Assembly (NCBI GenBank): GCA_018993265.1
Contig: JAGKSW010000031.1
Coordinates: 1-32,096 of the forward strand
Reading direction: 5' to 3'
Length of the DNA: 32,096 nucleotides
Origin: Nostoc sp. TH1S01
GTDB taxonomy: Bacteria > Cyanobacteriota > Cyanobacteriia > Cyanobacteriales > Nostocaceae
Below, in pieces: positions 18,353-27,459 of this stretch. The notes beneath the pieces were generated by a model, which made no database searches, was not told where the DNA came from, and saw only the letters and a list, made by a program, of their open reading frames with translations. How positions within the stretch are numbered: position 1 is the first letter of the stretch; each line of letters opens with the position of its first letter. Made by a program: the position numbers and the translations under genes.

Positions 18353-19798
18353 ATGGTTAATCAAACATTGCCAAAACAAAAAAACCTTTGGTTTGAAAGG
18401 TTGATGGCGCTAGTCGCCACAGTCAACTTAGGCTTAGTTGTGTTTGATTTGACTTATGTAAAATGGCGTGATTTTTACTTGCGGAGATTACCTCAAGTTA
18501 CCCAAATTTATGATCCAATTAAGGGGATTTCCGCCCATAGAGAAACTCAAAGTTATTTAAAAGCAGTAGATGCACTCAAAGAACAAGTCAGCCAGACAGG
18601 TTTAACATCACCACAAGCGAAGGCAAAACTAGACGAACTCAGCCGCCTGAGTGTGGAGATGATTGATAGTAACCCATTTGCCGCAGTTGGCAAGAGTGGT
18701 ACTCTGGAAAAAATTAAAAACCGAATGCGCGATCGCATCGGTAAAGATTCCGCCAAGCAATCTTTTGCCACTTTCTGGAGTCAAGCCTATCTATCCCAAC
18801 AAGGGTGGAATCAAGAAATTAACTTTTTTAATCAACAAATTAGTCCTTTAATTGCTAGCAACTATTACCGTCAAATCGGCGAAAATGGTGAATATATCGA
18901 TGATTTTTGGCTAATAGACCTACCATTTGTCACGATATTTGCTATTGAGTTTCTCGCACGCATCTTTTATATCAAACGTCGCCATCCTGGTTATATCTGG
19001 TTAAACGCAATATTTGATCGCTGGTACGATTTATTCCTGCTCATGCCCTTTTGGCGATGGTTGCGAGTTATACCTGTAATTGTGCGCCTTGACCAAGCAA
19101 AAATATTAAATCTCCAGCCGTTACAGCATCAAATGAATCAATCGGTTGTAGCGAATTTTGCTGAAGAACTTACGGAAATTGTCGTTGTTAGGGTGATCAA
19201 CCAAATTCAAATTTCGATTAAACAAGGTGATTTTACACGCTGGATATCGCAACAAGAAAACTTACGCCCCTATATTGATATTAATAATGTCAATGAAATA
19301 GAAGCGATCGCTGGCATTTTAGTGCAAACCGTTGTCTATCAAGTTATACCCAAAATTCAGCCCGACTTAGTGGCAATTTTGCGCCACAACATTGACTCAG
19401 TACTCAGTCAAGTTCCCCTGTATCGCAACCTCCAAGCATTCCCAGGAATCGGACAAGCCCAAACTCAACTCAGTGAACAACTAGCAACTCAAATTACCAC
19501 CAGCTTATACAGTGTTTTAGTCAGTGCTATCCAAGATCCTGTAGGTGCAAAACTGACAACGCAACTCGCGCAAAGCTTCACGAACGCTTTAGGCGCAGAA
19601 GTGCAGCAAAAAAAAGTAACTGCCGAAATTCAGAGCTTGTTATTTGATTTCTTAGAAGAAGTCAAGCTCAACTACGTTAAACGTCTATCCCAAGAAGACA
19701 TAGACGCAATCGTCGAGCAAACCAGACAGCTAAGAACACAACCATACATTCAGCCCATAGTAGAGCAAAGTACTGCGATCGTCGAAAAAAAATTATGA
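18353..19798 (+). CDS. Membrane protein of unknown function
   Basis: A 481-residue product from ATG 18353 (a TTG at 18332 would add seven residues). I do not recognise a named family. A first hydrophobic segment (about 17-36) is followed by a long soluble stretch. Two further segments lie near 183-203 (WLIDLPFVTIFAIEFLARIF) and 223-246 (WYDLFLLMPFWRWLRVIPVI). Acidic and basic residues around the last two, ending in RVIPVIVRLDQAK, faintly resemble voltage-sensor S3-S4 helices, but this is weak. The C-terminal 230 residues are helical and predicted soluble. Composition matches its neighbours. No operon partner is evident. Confidence 0.8.
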   Translation: MVNQTLPKQKNLWFERLMALVATVNLGLVVFDLTYVKWRDFYLRRLPQVTQIYDPIKGISAHRETQSYLKAVDALKEQVSQTGLTSPQAKAKLDELSRLSVEMIDSNPFAAVGKSGTLEKIKNRMRDRIGKDSAKQSFATFWSQAYLSQQGWNQEINFFNQQISPLIASNYYRQIGENGEYIDDFWLIDLPFVTIFAIEFLARIFYIKRRHPGYIWLNAIFDRWYDLFLLMPFWRWLRVIPVIVRLDQAKILNLQPLQHQMNQSVVANFAEELTEIVVVRVINQIQISIKQGDFTRWISQQENLRPYIDINNVNEIEAIAGILVQTVVYQVIPKIQPDLVAILRHNIDSVLSQVPLYRNLQAFPGIGQAQTQLSEQLATQITTSLYSVLVSAIQDPVGAKLTTQLAQSFTNALGAEVQQKKVTAEIQSLLFDFLEEVKLNYVKRLSQEDIDAIVEQTRQLRTQPYIQPIVEQSTAIVEKKL

Positions 19799-19908
19799 AG
19801 TATGAAGTCTGAAGTCTGAAATTTCATCCTCCTACCTCCTGCTTTTTGTCCATTGACTAATGACTAATGACCATTTAACTATTGACTCTTAGAGAAATGC
19901 GCTACACT
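19799..19908. repeat. Heptameric short tandem repeats
   Basis: GAAGTATGAAGTCTGAAGTCTGAA just after the membrane-protein gene, and the TGACTAATGACTAATGACC stretch near 19855, are tandem heptamers of the type seen elsewhere in the window. Confidence 0.65.
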
Positions 19909-19918
19909 CAATTTAGGG

Positions 19919-19997
19919 CGAACTATCATCAGTTCGTTACAAGACTTCTTGGAAGATATCCCTATCGCAGGAAGTGGGTCGAAGCCCACTTTTTTTA
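19919..19997 (+). promoter_or_regulatory. Structured rimP leader with terminator-like hairpin
   Basis: A first hairpin, CGAACT/AGTTCG (19919-19936), is followed by a perfect 7-bp stem AAGTGGG/CCCACTT (19972-19991, TCGAAG loop) that runs into seven T residues. The T-run ends 13 nt before the rimP ATG at 20010. This placement resembles the rimP leader element known upstream of rimP in other bacteria and suggests attenuation of the rimP-nusA-infB operon. Assigning it to that family is inference. Confidence 0.6.
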
Positions 19998-20009
19998 TTG
20001 AAATTTCGC

Positions 20010-20471
20010 ATGACTCATCCTTTAGTCCCACAAATTATCGATTTGGCAACACCAGTAGCAGAACAACTGGGATTAGAAGTCGTTGGCGCAGTTTTTCACA
20101 CTAACCAACGTCCACCAGTATTGCGGGTAGATATCCGTAATCCCCAGCAAGATACTGGTTTGGATGATTGTGAAAGGATGAGCCGCGCTTTAGAAGCCTG
20201 CTTAGATGCAGCGGAGATCATTCCAGATGCCTATGTCTTGGAGGTGTCTAGTCCAGGTATTTCGCGGCAATTGGTAACTGACAGGGAATTTATTTCCTTC
20301 AAAGGATTTCCTGTGATTGTTTCCACTTCGCCACCCCACGACGGACAACCAGAGTGGAATGGTCAGCTGATTCGCCGGGATGAAACCAACATTTATTTAA
20401 ATCAAAAAGGTCGGGTAGTAGAGATTCCTCGTTCTCTTATTACTAGGGTGCAACTAGACGAACGTCGGTAA
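20010..20471 (+). CDS. rimP: Ribosome maturation factor RimP
   Basis: The 153-residue protein from ATG 20010 covers the whole RimP family. Upstream in-frame codons run through the terminator-like hairpin, so that longer start is rejected. The N-terminal alpha/beta domain includes [20 protein letters not shown] and LRVDIRN, then [21 protein letters not shown] and the hallmark [14 protein letters not shown]. The C-terminal SH3-like barrel includes [13 protein letters not shown] and [11 protein letters not shown]. RimP assists 30S subunit maturation. It heads the rimP-nusA-ylxR-infB cluster conserved across bacteria. Confidence 0.97.
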   Translation: MTHPLVPQIIDLATPVAEQLGLEVVGAVFHTNQRPPVLRVDIRNPQQDTGLDDCERMSRALEACLDAAEIIPDAYVLEVSSPGISRQLVTDREFISFKGFPVIVSTSPPHDGQPEWNGQLIRRDETNIYLNQKGRVVEIPRSLITRVQLDERR

Positions 20472-20625
20472 ACGAGGGATTAGGGTTTAGCGATTAGAGG
20501 CTAGAGGCTAGGGACTAGAGTAAAACTTATCTCTAATCCCTATTCCTTAATGGGTAGTTTTGAGTTTATGTGTTCTCAACCCTCACCCCTAGCCCCTAGC
20601 TCCTAGCCCCTATTCCCTAATTTTT
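20472..20625. repeat. Repeat-rich rimP-nusA spacer
   Basis: TTAGAGGCTAGAGGCTAGGG (from about 20494) and CCCTAGCCCCTAGCTCCTAG (from about 20586) are heptameric repeats in opposite orientation, able to form an imperfect long hairpin within the operon. Confidence 0.65.
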
Positions 20626-20632
20626 AAAGGAG
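20626..20632 (+). promoter_or_regulatory. Strong ribosome binding site of nusA
   Basis: AAAGGAG lies seven bases before ATG 20640, which favours that start over the upstream TTG (20634) or the next ATG (20646). Confidence 0.8.
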
Positions 20633-20639
20633 ATTGCTT

Positions 20640-21953
20640 ATGTCAATGGTTAGTCTACCAGGATTAAAAGAATTAATTGAAAGTATTAGTCGGGAGCGAA
20701 ATTTACCTCGGCTAGCAGTGCAATCAGCAATTAGAGAAGCGCTACTCAAAGGTTATGAACGTTATCGCCGCGCTCAAAATTTAGAACGCAGACAATTTGA
20801 TGAAGATTACTTTGATAATTTTGAAGTTGAACTCGATATTGATGAAGAAGGATTTCGAGTCCTCTCCACAAAAACCATCGTTGAAGAAGTTAGCAACAGC
20901 GACCATCAAATTTCTTTAGACGAAGTGCAACAGGTTGCTCCAGAAGCTCAATTAGGTGATTCTGTAGTTTTGGATGTCACCCCCGACCAAGGCGAATTTG
21001 GACGCATGGCAGCCATGCAAACCAAGCAAGTACTGGCGCAAAAACTACGGGATCAACAACGCCAAATGGTGCAAGAAGAGTTCCAAGATTTAGAAGGAAC
21101 CGTATTGCAAGCCAGAGTTTTGCGTTTTGAAAGACAATCGGTAATTTTGGCAGTTAGCAGTACTTTTGGTCAGCCAGAAGTGGAAGCCGAATTACCAAAA
21201 CGAGAACAGCTGCCAAACGATAACTATCGAGCTAATGCCACCTTTAAGGTTTACCTCAAGAAAGTTTCCCAAGGTCAACAGCGGGGGCCACAACTTTTAG
21301 TATCTCGCGCTGATGCTGGGTTAGTAGTTTATTTGTTTGCCAACGAAGTCCCAGAAATCGAAGATGAAGTAGTGCGGATAGTCGCCGTAGCACGAGAAGC
21401 TAATCCACCATCGCGTTACGTCGGCCCTCGGACTAAAATCGCTGTAGATACACTAGATCGAGATGTTGACCCAGTAGGGGCTTGTATTGGCGCAAGGGGA
21501 TCAAGAATTCAGGTAGTAGTGAATGAACTACGCGGTGAAAAAATCGATGTGATTCGTTGGTCGCCAGACCCAGCAACATATATTGCCAACGCCTTAAGTC
21601 CAGCTAGGGTAGATGAAGTCCGGCTAATGGATCCGGAAACTCGGCAAACTCACGTATTAGTAGCTGAAGATCAATTGAGTTTGGCAATTGGTAAAGAAGG
21701 TCAAAACGTTCGCTTAGCAGCTCGCTTAACGGGTTGGAAAATTGATATTAAAGATAAAGCCAAGTACGACCATGCAGGTGAAGATGCAAAATTTGCAGCT
21801 GCTCGTGCTAAAGCTCAACTAGAGCAAGAAGAAATGGAACTAGAGGAAGATGACATGGAATTAGAAGAAGATGATATGGAATTAGAAGAATTAGACGCGG
21901 AAAATCAACAAGAATTAGAAGATGAGTCTTTTGAGCCGGATGAAGAAGAGTAA
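20640..21953 (+). CDS. nusA: Transcription termination/antitermination factor NusA
   Basis: The 437-residue protein has the cyanobacterial NusA layout: the N-terminal RNA-polymerase-binding domain (about 1-125, LPGLKELIESISRERNLPR), an S1 domain (about 130-205, EGTVLQARVLRFERQSVILAV), and two KH domains (about 210-350, with DPVGACIGARGSRIQVV and SLAIGKEGQNVRLAARLTGW). There are no E. coli-type acidic repeats, but the last 50 residues are very acidic, with three MELEEDD-type heptads encoded by 21-bp units (about 21836-21897). NusA modulates pausing, termination and antitermination. It follows rimP after a 168-bp repeat-rich spacer. Confidence 0.97.
   Translation: MSMVSLPGLKELIESISRERNLPRLAVQSAIREALLKGYERYRRAQNLERRQFDEDYFDNFEVELDIDEEGFRVLSTKTIVEEVSNSDHQISLDEVQQVAPEAQLGDSVVLDVTPDQGEFGRMAAMQTKQVLAQKLRDQQRQMVQEEFQDLEGTVLQARVLRFERQSVILAVSSTFGQPEVEAELPKREQLPNDNYRANATFKVYLKKVSQGQQRGPQLLVSRADAGLVVYLFANEVPEIEDEVVRIVAVAREANPPSRYVGPRTKIAVDTLDRDVDPVGACIGARGSRIQVVVNELRGEKIDVIRWSPDPATYIANALSPARVDEVRLMDPETRQTHVLVAEDQLSLAIGKEGQNVRLAARLTGWKIDIKDKAKYDHAGEDAKFAAARAKAQLEQEEMELEEDDMELEEDDMELEELDAENQQELEDESFEPDEEE
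21836..21897 (+). repeat. 21-bp tandem repeat in the nusA acidic tail
   Basis: Three 21-bp units encoding MELEEDD, MELEEDD and MELEELD, with near-identical DNA, lie inside nusA. It is a likely site of length variation. Confidence 0.85.
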
Positions 21954-22289
21954 TTTATTAGCGTTGCATCTACTAGCCCGCTGGGAATTACAAACAAATC
22001 TATTCCCCACTTCCTATTCCCTGTCTCAACCAGTACTTTAGAAATCAAATAGGATTGCTATAGTTCTGCTAATATTTAGCTCAGTAAGAGTTTTAATAAT
22101 TACTTGAGAAAACATGAGGTATGAGTAAAAGATTAGCTGTACTAGCTTGAATTTGCTATAAAACTACTGAGTAATAATTTTCTGATGGAATCAATAAAAA
22201 ATTTAAAATTCCTTATCAGCAAGAATTATTTATTCATTGAAGGAAATTCAAAATCCTCAATTGTTTGACTTCTTGCCTATAAAAAACTG
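21954..22289. other. AT-rich nusA-ylxR spacer
   Basis: In these 336 bp I see no gene, tRNA or strong hairpin. A promoter for ylxR-infB could lie here. A TTGAAGGAAATT stretch near 22239 gives a weak purine-rich site well upstream of the ylxR ATG. Confidence 0.5.
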
Positions 22290-22565
22290 ATGAAACCGAA
22301 TTATCGGCGTTGTATTAGTTGCCGCAAAGTCGGCTTGAAGCAAGACTTTTGGCGGATTGTCCGCGTCTTTCCGTCGGGAAAGGTACAATTAGATGAGGGC
22401 ATGGGGCGTTCTGCCTATCTTTGTCCGCAAGCAAGTTGTTTGCAAGCGGCAAACAAAAAGAATAGATTAGGGCGATCGCTACAAGCATCAGTGCCAGAAA
22501 CACTGTATCAGACATTGTGGCAACGTCTAGCCCCAAGTCATCCCCAAAATCAAATATCAGGTTGA
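22290..22565 (+). CDS. ylxR: YlxR (DUF448) family RNA-binding protein
   Basis: The 91-residue protein shows the YlxR signature: RRCISCRKVGLKQDFWRIVR near the N-terminus, then GMGRSAYLCPQASCLQAANKKNRLGRSL. The paired CxxC-like cysteines and the basic C-terminal half fit the family. The gene lies between nusA and infB, its conserved location. In Firmicutes the homologue (RnpM) binds RNase P RNA. Whether that applies here is not known. Confidence 0.95.
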   Translation: MKPNYRRCISCRKVGLKQDFWRIVRVFPSGKVQLDEGMGRSAYLCPQASCLQAANKKNRLGRSLQASVPETLYQTLWQRLAPSHPQNQISG

Positions 22566-22665
22566 AAAACTTGGTGGCGGTAATCCCCAGAGAATTGTGC
22601 CGAAAGCCGAACTACTCGCGCTCAAGACACACTATCTGCAATTGTTGGGGTTAGTGCCAAAATAG
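22531..22665 (+). pseudogene. Coding-like frame without a start codon, between ylxR and infB
   Basis: Frame +1 relative to ylxR is open from just after TAG 22528-22530 to TAG 22663-22665 (44 codons). It reads plausibly as protein: VIPKIKYQVEKLGGGNPQ followed by RIVPKAELLALKTHYLQLLG and LVPK. It overlaps the last 35 bp of ylxR and has no ATG. GTG at 22573 or TTG further on could initiate. I do not recognise the family. It may be a gene remnant, a ylxR extension reached by frameshift, or a short real gene. Confidence 0.35.
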
Positions 22666-23030
22666 TAAATGGGTGTAGTCAGCAAGCGGCTCTTTAATTT
22701 AAAAAGGAACGAAGCAATACTCCCAAAAAGTTTTACTCGATTGTGTTGTGGAAGACTCAGAATCAGCAAAACAAAAAACTACAGAATGGCAACCTGGTAG
22801 CGCTCAGGCGCAGTTCGGCATCCAAAGTTCCTATAAAAATTTTTTATGGGAGCCAGTCAACAGCCAGATTTGGCACAGATGCCAACGTTAACCCGAAACA
22901 TCTCTCTTTCCTGATTGGAGGCACCGGCAAAATTACCAAGGGCAACCGAAAAACAGTGATCTAAGGATGGAGATGTCGCACTCCCAGGCAACCATCCGCC
23001 AAAAAACTGTAAATTAAAGGGGAAGAGTGG
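22666..23030. other. infB leader region
   Basis: No convincing gene lies in this 365-bp stretch. A 73-codon plus frame (22743-22964) has no recognisable features. Near its end GGATGG (22965-22970) and CCATCC (22992-22997) can pair, 34 nt before the infB ATG. AAAGGGGAAGAG just before the ATG is a reasonable ribosome binding site. Confidence 0.5.
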
Positions 23031-26000
23031 ATGAACAACGGCAAAGTTAGAATTTATGAATTATCAAAGGAATTGAATTTGGATAACAAAGAGCTATTAG
23101 CAATTTGCGACCAGCTCAATATTGCGGTCAAAAGCCATAGCAGCACAATTTCAGAATCAGAGGCAGAACGTATCCGGACGGCTGCCGAAAAATTGGCAGT
23201 AACGAATGGAACACCTAAAAGAGAACTAGGAACAAACACCCCAAAACCAAATTCACACCAAACTGGCTCTCATAGCCGACCTGCACCACCACCACACAAA
23301 CAACAAATTTTGGAAATTCGTAAACCCAAAATATTGAGAAATACTAACACCAATGCCTCAGAGGCATCAGTTGCTAATAATCAATCAGCTTCTTCTGAAG
23401 TCAATTCTCCAGCACCTCCACGGCCCTTCGCTACACCAGTCTCATCCATGAAGCCGACGGCACCAACCCGACCTGTACCCCGGAATCAGTCTGAGAACTC
23501 ACAAGCACCTGCTGTTACAGACACAACCTCAAAACCTAATAAACCGGTATCTGAAAATATAGCAGCGGAAAAATCAGAAAAAGCGCCTACGCACAAGCCA
23601 AGGCCAGAAAAACCGCAAAAACCGCAACTCTCTGCTCCACCTGCTAGACCAGAGACAGAAAAACCCTCAGTTAGTGGGGTGTCCAATACGGCAGAAAAAC
23701 CGATCCTGAAACGCGATCGCGACCAGCAGAATCATCAGAATAAACCGACTAAAGCTGGTAAACCATCTCAGTCTCAAACAGACACAGCAATAGGGCCAGC
23801 AGCTAAACAAAGTCGTCCCACCCCTGGGCATGTCAAACCAGAACAGCGGACAAATCGACCTTCTGCCCCAGGATCAGGAGATGGGCCACGTCCGCAAAGG
23901 CCAGTTCGTTCATCAGAACCAGTGGCGGCCCTGCCCTTGGCAACTCCACCTAGCCGACCTTCTGCCCCAGGCACAGCAAAAATCGCAGTCGATGATGAGC
24001 CTGTCGTCCCAGAACTCTTAGACTTAAAACGTCCAACGCCGCCTCGTCTAGCCAAAGGTGGAAAAAAATGGCAAGAAGAGGAAATAATTGACGAAGTAAA
24101 AGAGAAAGCAGGTAAAGGCGGCCCCAAAGGTAAGCGGGTCAAACCAATTCTGGACGATGACTTTGAAGATGATGATTTATTAGACGAAGAAGGTCTAGAA
24201 ATCCCTGCTACTATCCAAGCTAGTCTTTCGATCGCTCGTCCTCCCAAACCTAAAGCAGCTCGCCCTGCCCAACCAGTAGCAGCCGCAGCTGTTGCAGCAC
24301 CAACCACTAGAGGCAGAAAATCTAGTTCTAATCGCGGCGAGCAGAATCGTCGTCAAGAAGCAGAGCCAAAACGTGAGCGTCCAGAAAAAATCGTGGTTAC
24401 AGGCCCGATGACTGTGCAAGAACTCGCCAACGAATTGGTAGTTGCGGATACAGAGATTGTGAAAATCCTGTTCCTCAAAGGTATGGCAGTGAGTATCACC
24501 CAAAATTTGGATATTCCGACCATTACCTTGGTAGCCAAAGAGTTAGAAGTAGAAGTAGAAACCGCCGAACCAGAAGCAGAAGCGCGGAAAGTCACAGAAA
24601 TGATCGACGTGGCAGATTTAGAACATCTCATTCGTCGTCCGCCCGTTGTCACCATTATGGGTCACGTAGACCACGGTAAAACAACCCTACTCGACTCGAT
24701 TCGCAAAACTAAAGTTGCGGCTGGGGAAGCTGGGGGTATTACACAACACATCGGTGCATACCATGTGGACATAGAACATGATGAGAAACTTCATCAGATT
24801 GTATTCTTGGATACTCCTGGTCACGAAGCCTTCACCGCAATGCGGGCAAGAGGCGCGAGGGTGACAGATATCGCCATTTTGGTAGTAGCAGCAGATGATG
24901 GTGTGCGTCCTCAAACAGTCGAAGCCATTAGCCACGCCCAAGCCGCCGAAGTGCCAATTGTTGTCGCCATCAACAAAATTGATAAAGAAGGCGCACAACC
25001 AGACCGTGTGAAACAAGAATTGACACAATATGGCTTAACCCCAGAAGAATGGGGCGGCGAAACCATCATGGTGCCAGTGAGTGCGATTAAGGGTGAAAAC
25101 CTCGATACACTTCTGGAAATGATTCTGTTGGTGGCAGAAGTCGAAGAACTATCTGCTAACCCCGATCGCCTAGCCAAAGGTACTGTGATTGAAGCTCACC
25201 TGGATAAAGCCAAGGGAGCAGTTGCTACCTTGTTGATTCAAAACGGTAGTCTCCATGTGGGAGATATGCTCGTGGCGGGTTCAGCCTTTGGTAAAGTCCG
25301 AGCGATGGTCGATGACCGTGGTCGGAGAGTGGAAGCGGCTACGCCTTCCTTTGCCGTGGAGGTGTTGGGATTAAGCGATGTACCCGCAGCCGGGGATGAA
25401 TTCGAGGTCTTCGAGAACGAAAAAGAAGCTCGTTCCATTGCAAGCGATCGCGCCGACAAACAACGTCTATCTCGACTGTTACAGGGACGTGTCACCCTCA
25501 CCACCCTATCTGCACAAGCTCAAGAAGGCGAGTTGAAGGAACTCAACTTAATTCTGAAAGCAGACGTGCAAGGTTCTGTAGAAGCGATCATTGGTTCACT
25601 GAAGCAAATCCCGCAAAACGAAGTGCAGATCCGGATGCTGTTAGCATCGGCTGGGGAAATTACCCAAACAGACATTGACTTAGCTGCTGCTAGTAACGCA
25701 GTCATTATTGGCTTTAACACCACCTACGCCAGTGGCGCAAGACAAGCTGCTGATGAGGCTGGTGTTGATGTTCGGGAGTATAACATTATCTATAAACTCC
25801 TCGAAGATATCCAAGGAGCCTTGGAAGGTCTGTTGGAACCAGAGTTGGTGGAAGAAGCCCTTGGCCAGTGCGAAGTCCGTGCTGTCTTCCCAGTTGGTAA
25901 AGGAGCAGTTGCCGGTTGTTATGTGCAATCTGGCAAGCTGGTACGTAACTGCAAACTGCGTGTGCGTCGTGGCGGTAAAGTCGTCTACGAAGGAGTCCTT

Positions 26001-26156
26001 GATTCTCTCAAACGGATCAAAGACGACGTTCGAGAAGTCAATGCGGGTTATGAATGCGGTATTAACGTCGATAAATTCCATGACTGGGTAGAAGGCGACA
26101 TTATTGAAGCCTACCAGATGGTAACGAAACGCCGTACTCTCACCTTGACAAGATAG
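23031..26156 (+). CDS. infB: Translation initiation factor IF-2
   Basis: The 1041-residue protein is a complete IF-2 with the long cyanobacterial N-terminal extension. Residues 1-55 form an IF2_N module ([18 protein letters not shown]). About 60-450 are Pro/Ala/Ser/Lys-rich and disordered. A second IF2_N lies near 458-510 ([20 protein letters not shown]). The G domain starts near 540 with GHVDHGKT (544-551), DTPGHEAF and NKID. Domains II-IV include the conserved end region [13 protein letters not shown]-2 delivers initiator tRNA to the 30S subunit and promotes subunit joining with GTP hydrolysis. It is the last gene of the rimP-nusA-ylxR-infB cluster. Confidence 0.98.
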   Translation: MNNGKVRIYELSKELNLDNKELLAICDQLNIAVKSHSSTISESEAERIRTAAEKLAVTNGTPKRELGTNTPKPNSHQTGSHSRPAPPPHKQQILEIRKPKILRNTNTNASEASVANNQSASSEVNSPAPPRPFATPVSSMKPTAPTRPVPRNQSENSQAPAVTDTTSKPNKPVSENIAAEKSEKAPTHKPRPEKPQKPQLSAPPARPETEKPSVSGVSNTAEKPILKRDRDQQNHQNKPTKAGKPSQSQTDTAIGPAAKQSRPTPGHVKPEQRTNRPSAPGSGDGPRPQRPVRSSEPVAALPLATPPSRPSAPGTAKIAVDDEPVVPELLDLKRPTPPRLAKGGKKWQEEEIIDEVKEKAGKGGPKGKRVKPILDDDFEDDDLLDEEGLEIPATIQASLSIARPPKPKAARPAQPVAAAAVAAPTTRGRKSSSNRGEQNRRQEAEPKRERPEKIVVTGPMTVQELANELVVADTEIVKILFLKGMAVSITQNLDIPTITLVAKELEVEVETAEPEAEARKVTEMIDVADLEHLIRRPPVVTIMGHVDHGKTTLLDSIRKTKVAAGEAGGITQHIGAYHVDIEHDEKLHQIVFLDTPGHEAFTAMRARGARVTDIAILVVAADDGVRPQTVEAISHAQAAEVPIVVAINKIDKEGAQPDRVKQELTQYGLTPEEWGGETIMVPVSAIKGENLDTLLEMILLVAEVEELSANPDRLAKGTVIEAHLDKAKGAVATLLIQNGSLHVGDMLVAGSAFGKVRAMVDDRGRRVEAATPSFAVEVLGLSDVPAAGDEFEVFENEKEARSIASDRADKQRLSRLLQGRVTLTTLSAQAQEGELKELNLILKADVQGSVEAIIGSLKQIPQNEVQIRMLLASAGEITQTDIDLAAASNAVIIGFNTTYASGARQAADEAGVDVREYNIIYKLLEDIQGALEGLLEPELVEEALGQCEVRAVFPVGKGAVAGCYVQSGKLVRNCKLRVRRGGKVVYEGVLDSLKRIKDDVREVNAGYECGINVDKFHDWVEGDIIEAYQMVTKRRTLTLTR

Positions 26157-26163
26157 TGGTTAA

Positions 26164-26260
26164 CACTCAGTGCTGAGTTTAAATCAAAGTTTAAGTGTGT
26201 GGAATCGAAAATAACTTAATTCCACACTCAAAACTTAAAATATAAAACTCAGCACTCAGC
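26164..26260. repeat. Long imperfect palindrome downstream of infB
   Basis: Arms of about 42 bp (26164-26205 and 26219-26260) are imperfect reverse complements around a 13-nt loop. The best-paired parts are GTGTGGAAT/ATTCCACAC next to the loop, and 26166-26180 with 26245-26259 (14 of 15). It begins 7 bp after the infB stop and could act as a transcript 3' end, although no T-run follows. Confidence 0.75.
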
Positions 26261-26330
26261 AATGCCAGTGAGGGAGTCGGCAGATTCTGTCCAACGCACT
26301 GGCTCCTCAGCACTCAGCACTCAGCACTTT
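26261..26330. repeat. Hairpin and CAGCACT heptamers before the membrane-protein gene
   Basis: GCCAGTG (26264-26270) and CACTGGC (26297-26303) form a 7-bp stem. It is followed by CTCAGCACTCAGCACTCAGC (from 26306), three tandem heptamers ending just before the next start codon. Confidence 0.75.
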
Positions 26331-26334
26331 AATT

Positions 26335-26964
26335 ATGTCTTCGTTTCGCTCTGAACCTATATTGTGGATTCACATTGCTGGATTAGCAACATTGCCAATT
26401 TTTTTGGTTTTGTGCTTATTGTTCTTGTCTATAGGTGAGCCAATCTTACCAGTGTGGGGAGAACTATTATTAGTAGCCACTATAGGCGTTACACCACTGT
26501 TATGGATGCAGCTACGCCGCCCATTTTATATATATTCTCTTTTAGGAATAGCTCTCAAACCGGAAAATTTGACCGAGCAACAGCGTAAGATACTTTGTTT
26601 AATTAATACTAAATTAAACCGTGTGTTGTCTTTAGTGACAGCAATAATATTAACAGTAATACTGTGGCAGCTTTATAAAGTTGTACCCCAAATGCAACAT
26701 TTAGTCAGCTTTTTGCCTCAGTGGCATGGCTTAGGCTTGCTGTTAGCTGCTTTAGCTTTTTTAGCAAGTAATTTATTTTTACAAGTTCCCGTGAGTGTGG
26801 CACGAATTTTAGTGACCAATGACACAGAATTTGCTGCCCTAGAACCGTTATCTTTAGAAAATATCAAGCATGATTTCACTATTTTAGGGGTGCAAGTTAA
26901 TCAAATTTTACCCAGGTTGTTTCAATCCTTAATCGGGATCAATAGAAACTCGCAGCAGCCCTAA
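26335..26964 (+). CDS. Four-segment membrane protein of unknown function
   Basis: The 209-residue product has four hydrophobic segments (about 10-31, 38-57, 94-114 and 128-152), with PILWIHIAGLATLPIFLVL at the start and a short soluble C-terminus (LEPLSLENIKHDFTILGV). It resembles a conserved cyanobacterial membrane protein family, but I cannot name a function. It directly follows infB and a repeat-rich spacer, which is unlikely to indicate a functional link. The start is ATG 26335 after the heptameric repeats; no good ribosome binding site is visible. Confidence 0.82.
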   Translation: MSSFRSEPILWIHIAGLATLPIFLVLCLLFLSIGEPILPVWGELLLVATIGVTPLLWMQLRRPFYIYSLLGIALKPENLTEQQRKILCLINTKLNRVLSLVTAIILTVILWQLYKVVPQMQHLVSFLPQWHGLGLLLAALAFLASNLFLQVPVSVARILVTNDTEFAALEPLSLENIKHDFTILGVQVNQILPRLFQSLIGINRNSQQP

Positions 26965-27000
26965 AAATCGGAACCTAATCAATATTTCGCGGAGTATACA

Positions 27001-27030
27001 CTGTCTCTACGAGACAGGCTTGTATTTTGC
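27001..27030 (+). terminator. Candidate terminator after the membrane-protein gene
   Basis: CTGTCTC and GAGACAG form a perfect 7-bp stem with a 3-nt loop (27001-27017), followed by GCTTGTATTTTG. The T-tract is interrupted, so strength is uncertain. Confidence 0.45.
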
Positions 27031-27077
27031 TCAAAACGAAAACTGCCATAACTGTTAAAGTTGAGGAATAAGGGACT

Positions 27078-27275
27078 ATGACTCCAACTTCTGCTGCTAG
27101 TAATCGCCAATATCCCGCTGACACCGAAATTTGGTATAGCCTTAAATGTGCGATCGCTACCAGTTCCGGTTTTCAACGTTGGCAACTAGAACGTGATGCC
27201 CAATTACAAGGTTTGCGCCTGGAACAGCAAGTACAAAAATATTTAAGAGAAACTTTAGAAACTTTAGCTTACTAA
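27078..27275 (+). CDS. Small conserved-looking cyanobacterial protein
   Basis: The 65-residue product is soluble, with a Trp/Tyr-containing N-terminal part (ADTEIWYSLKCAIATSSGF) and a charged helix (RWQLERDAQLQGLRLEQQVQ) ending in LRETLETLAY. No domain is recognised. Support for a real gene comes from the upstream AGGAATAAGGG, coding-like composition, and a good intrinsic terminator about 44 bp after the stop. The minus-strand frame over the same bases shows no protein features. Confidence 0.75.
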   Translation: MTPTSAASNRQYPADTEIWYSLKCAIATSSGFQRWQLERDAQLQGLRLEQQVQKYLRETLETLAY

Positions 27276-27318
27276 AATCAAATCAATTTAGGATACTTGC
27301 GCCCAACCAGCAAGTTTC

Positions 27319-27356
27319 AAGGGAAGCATTTTGACAGTGCTTCCCTTTAGTTTTTG
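27319..27356 (+). terminator. Intrinsic terminator of the small protein gene
   Basis: AAGGGAAGCA (27319-27328) pairs with TGCTTCCCTT (27338-27347) across a 9-nt loop, then TAGTTTTTG follows. A 10-bp stem plus a T-tract makes this a solid terminator. Confidence 0.82.
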
Positions 27357-27426
27357 TCTATGCGATCGCACTTTTGATGATGCAGTTGATTTGGGCGATG
27401 TCTGGCGACAAGCCGCTTTGCGTCTA

Positions 27427-27459
27427 CGCACTCTGAGGAATTGTATACGATTAGCGATC
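27427..27459. repeat. 33-bp direct repeat, left copy beside vapBC
   Basis: The sequence starting CGCACTCTGAGGAATTG and ending GATTAGCGATC is identical to 28247-28279, exactly 820 bp away. The two copies enclose the VapBC-type pair. Confidence 0.9.

Noticed and set aside
19974-20009. Longer rimP start upstream
   Set aside because: Those codons pass through a terminator-like hairpin and T-run, and the ATG at 20010 starts the conserved RimP sequence.
22743-22964. 73-codon plus frame before infB as a gene
   Set aside because: Its composition is not protein-like, no ribosome binding site precedes it and no family is recognised. The region is better read as the infB leader.
23774-24307. Long minus-strand frame inside infB
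   Set aside because: It is Gly/Ser-rich low-complexity sequence opposite the Pro/Ala/Lys-rich IF-2 linker, a typical codon-bias artefact.
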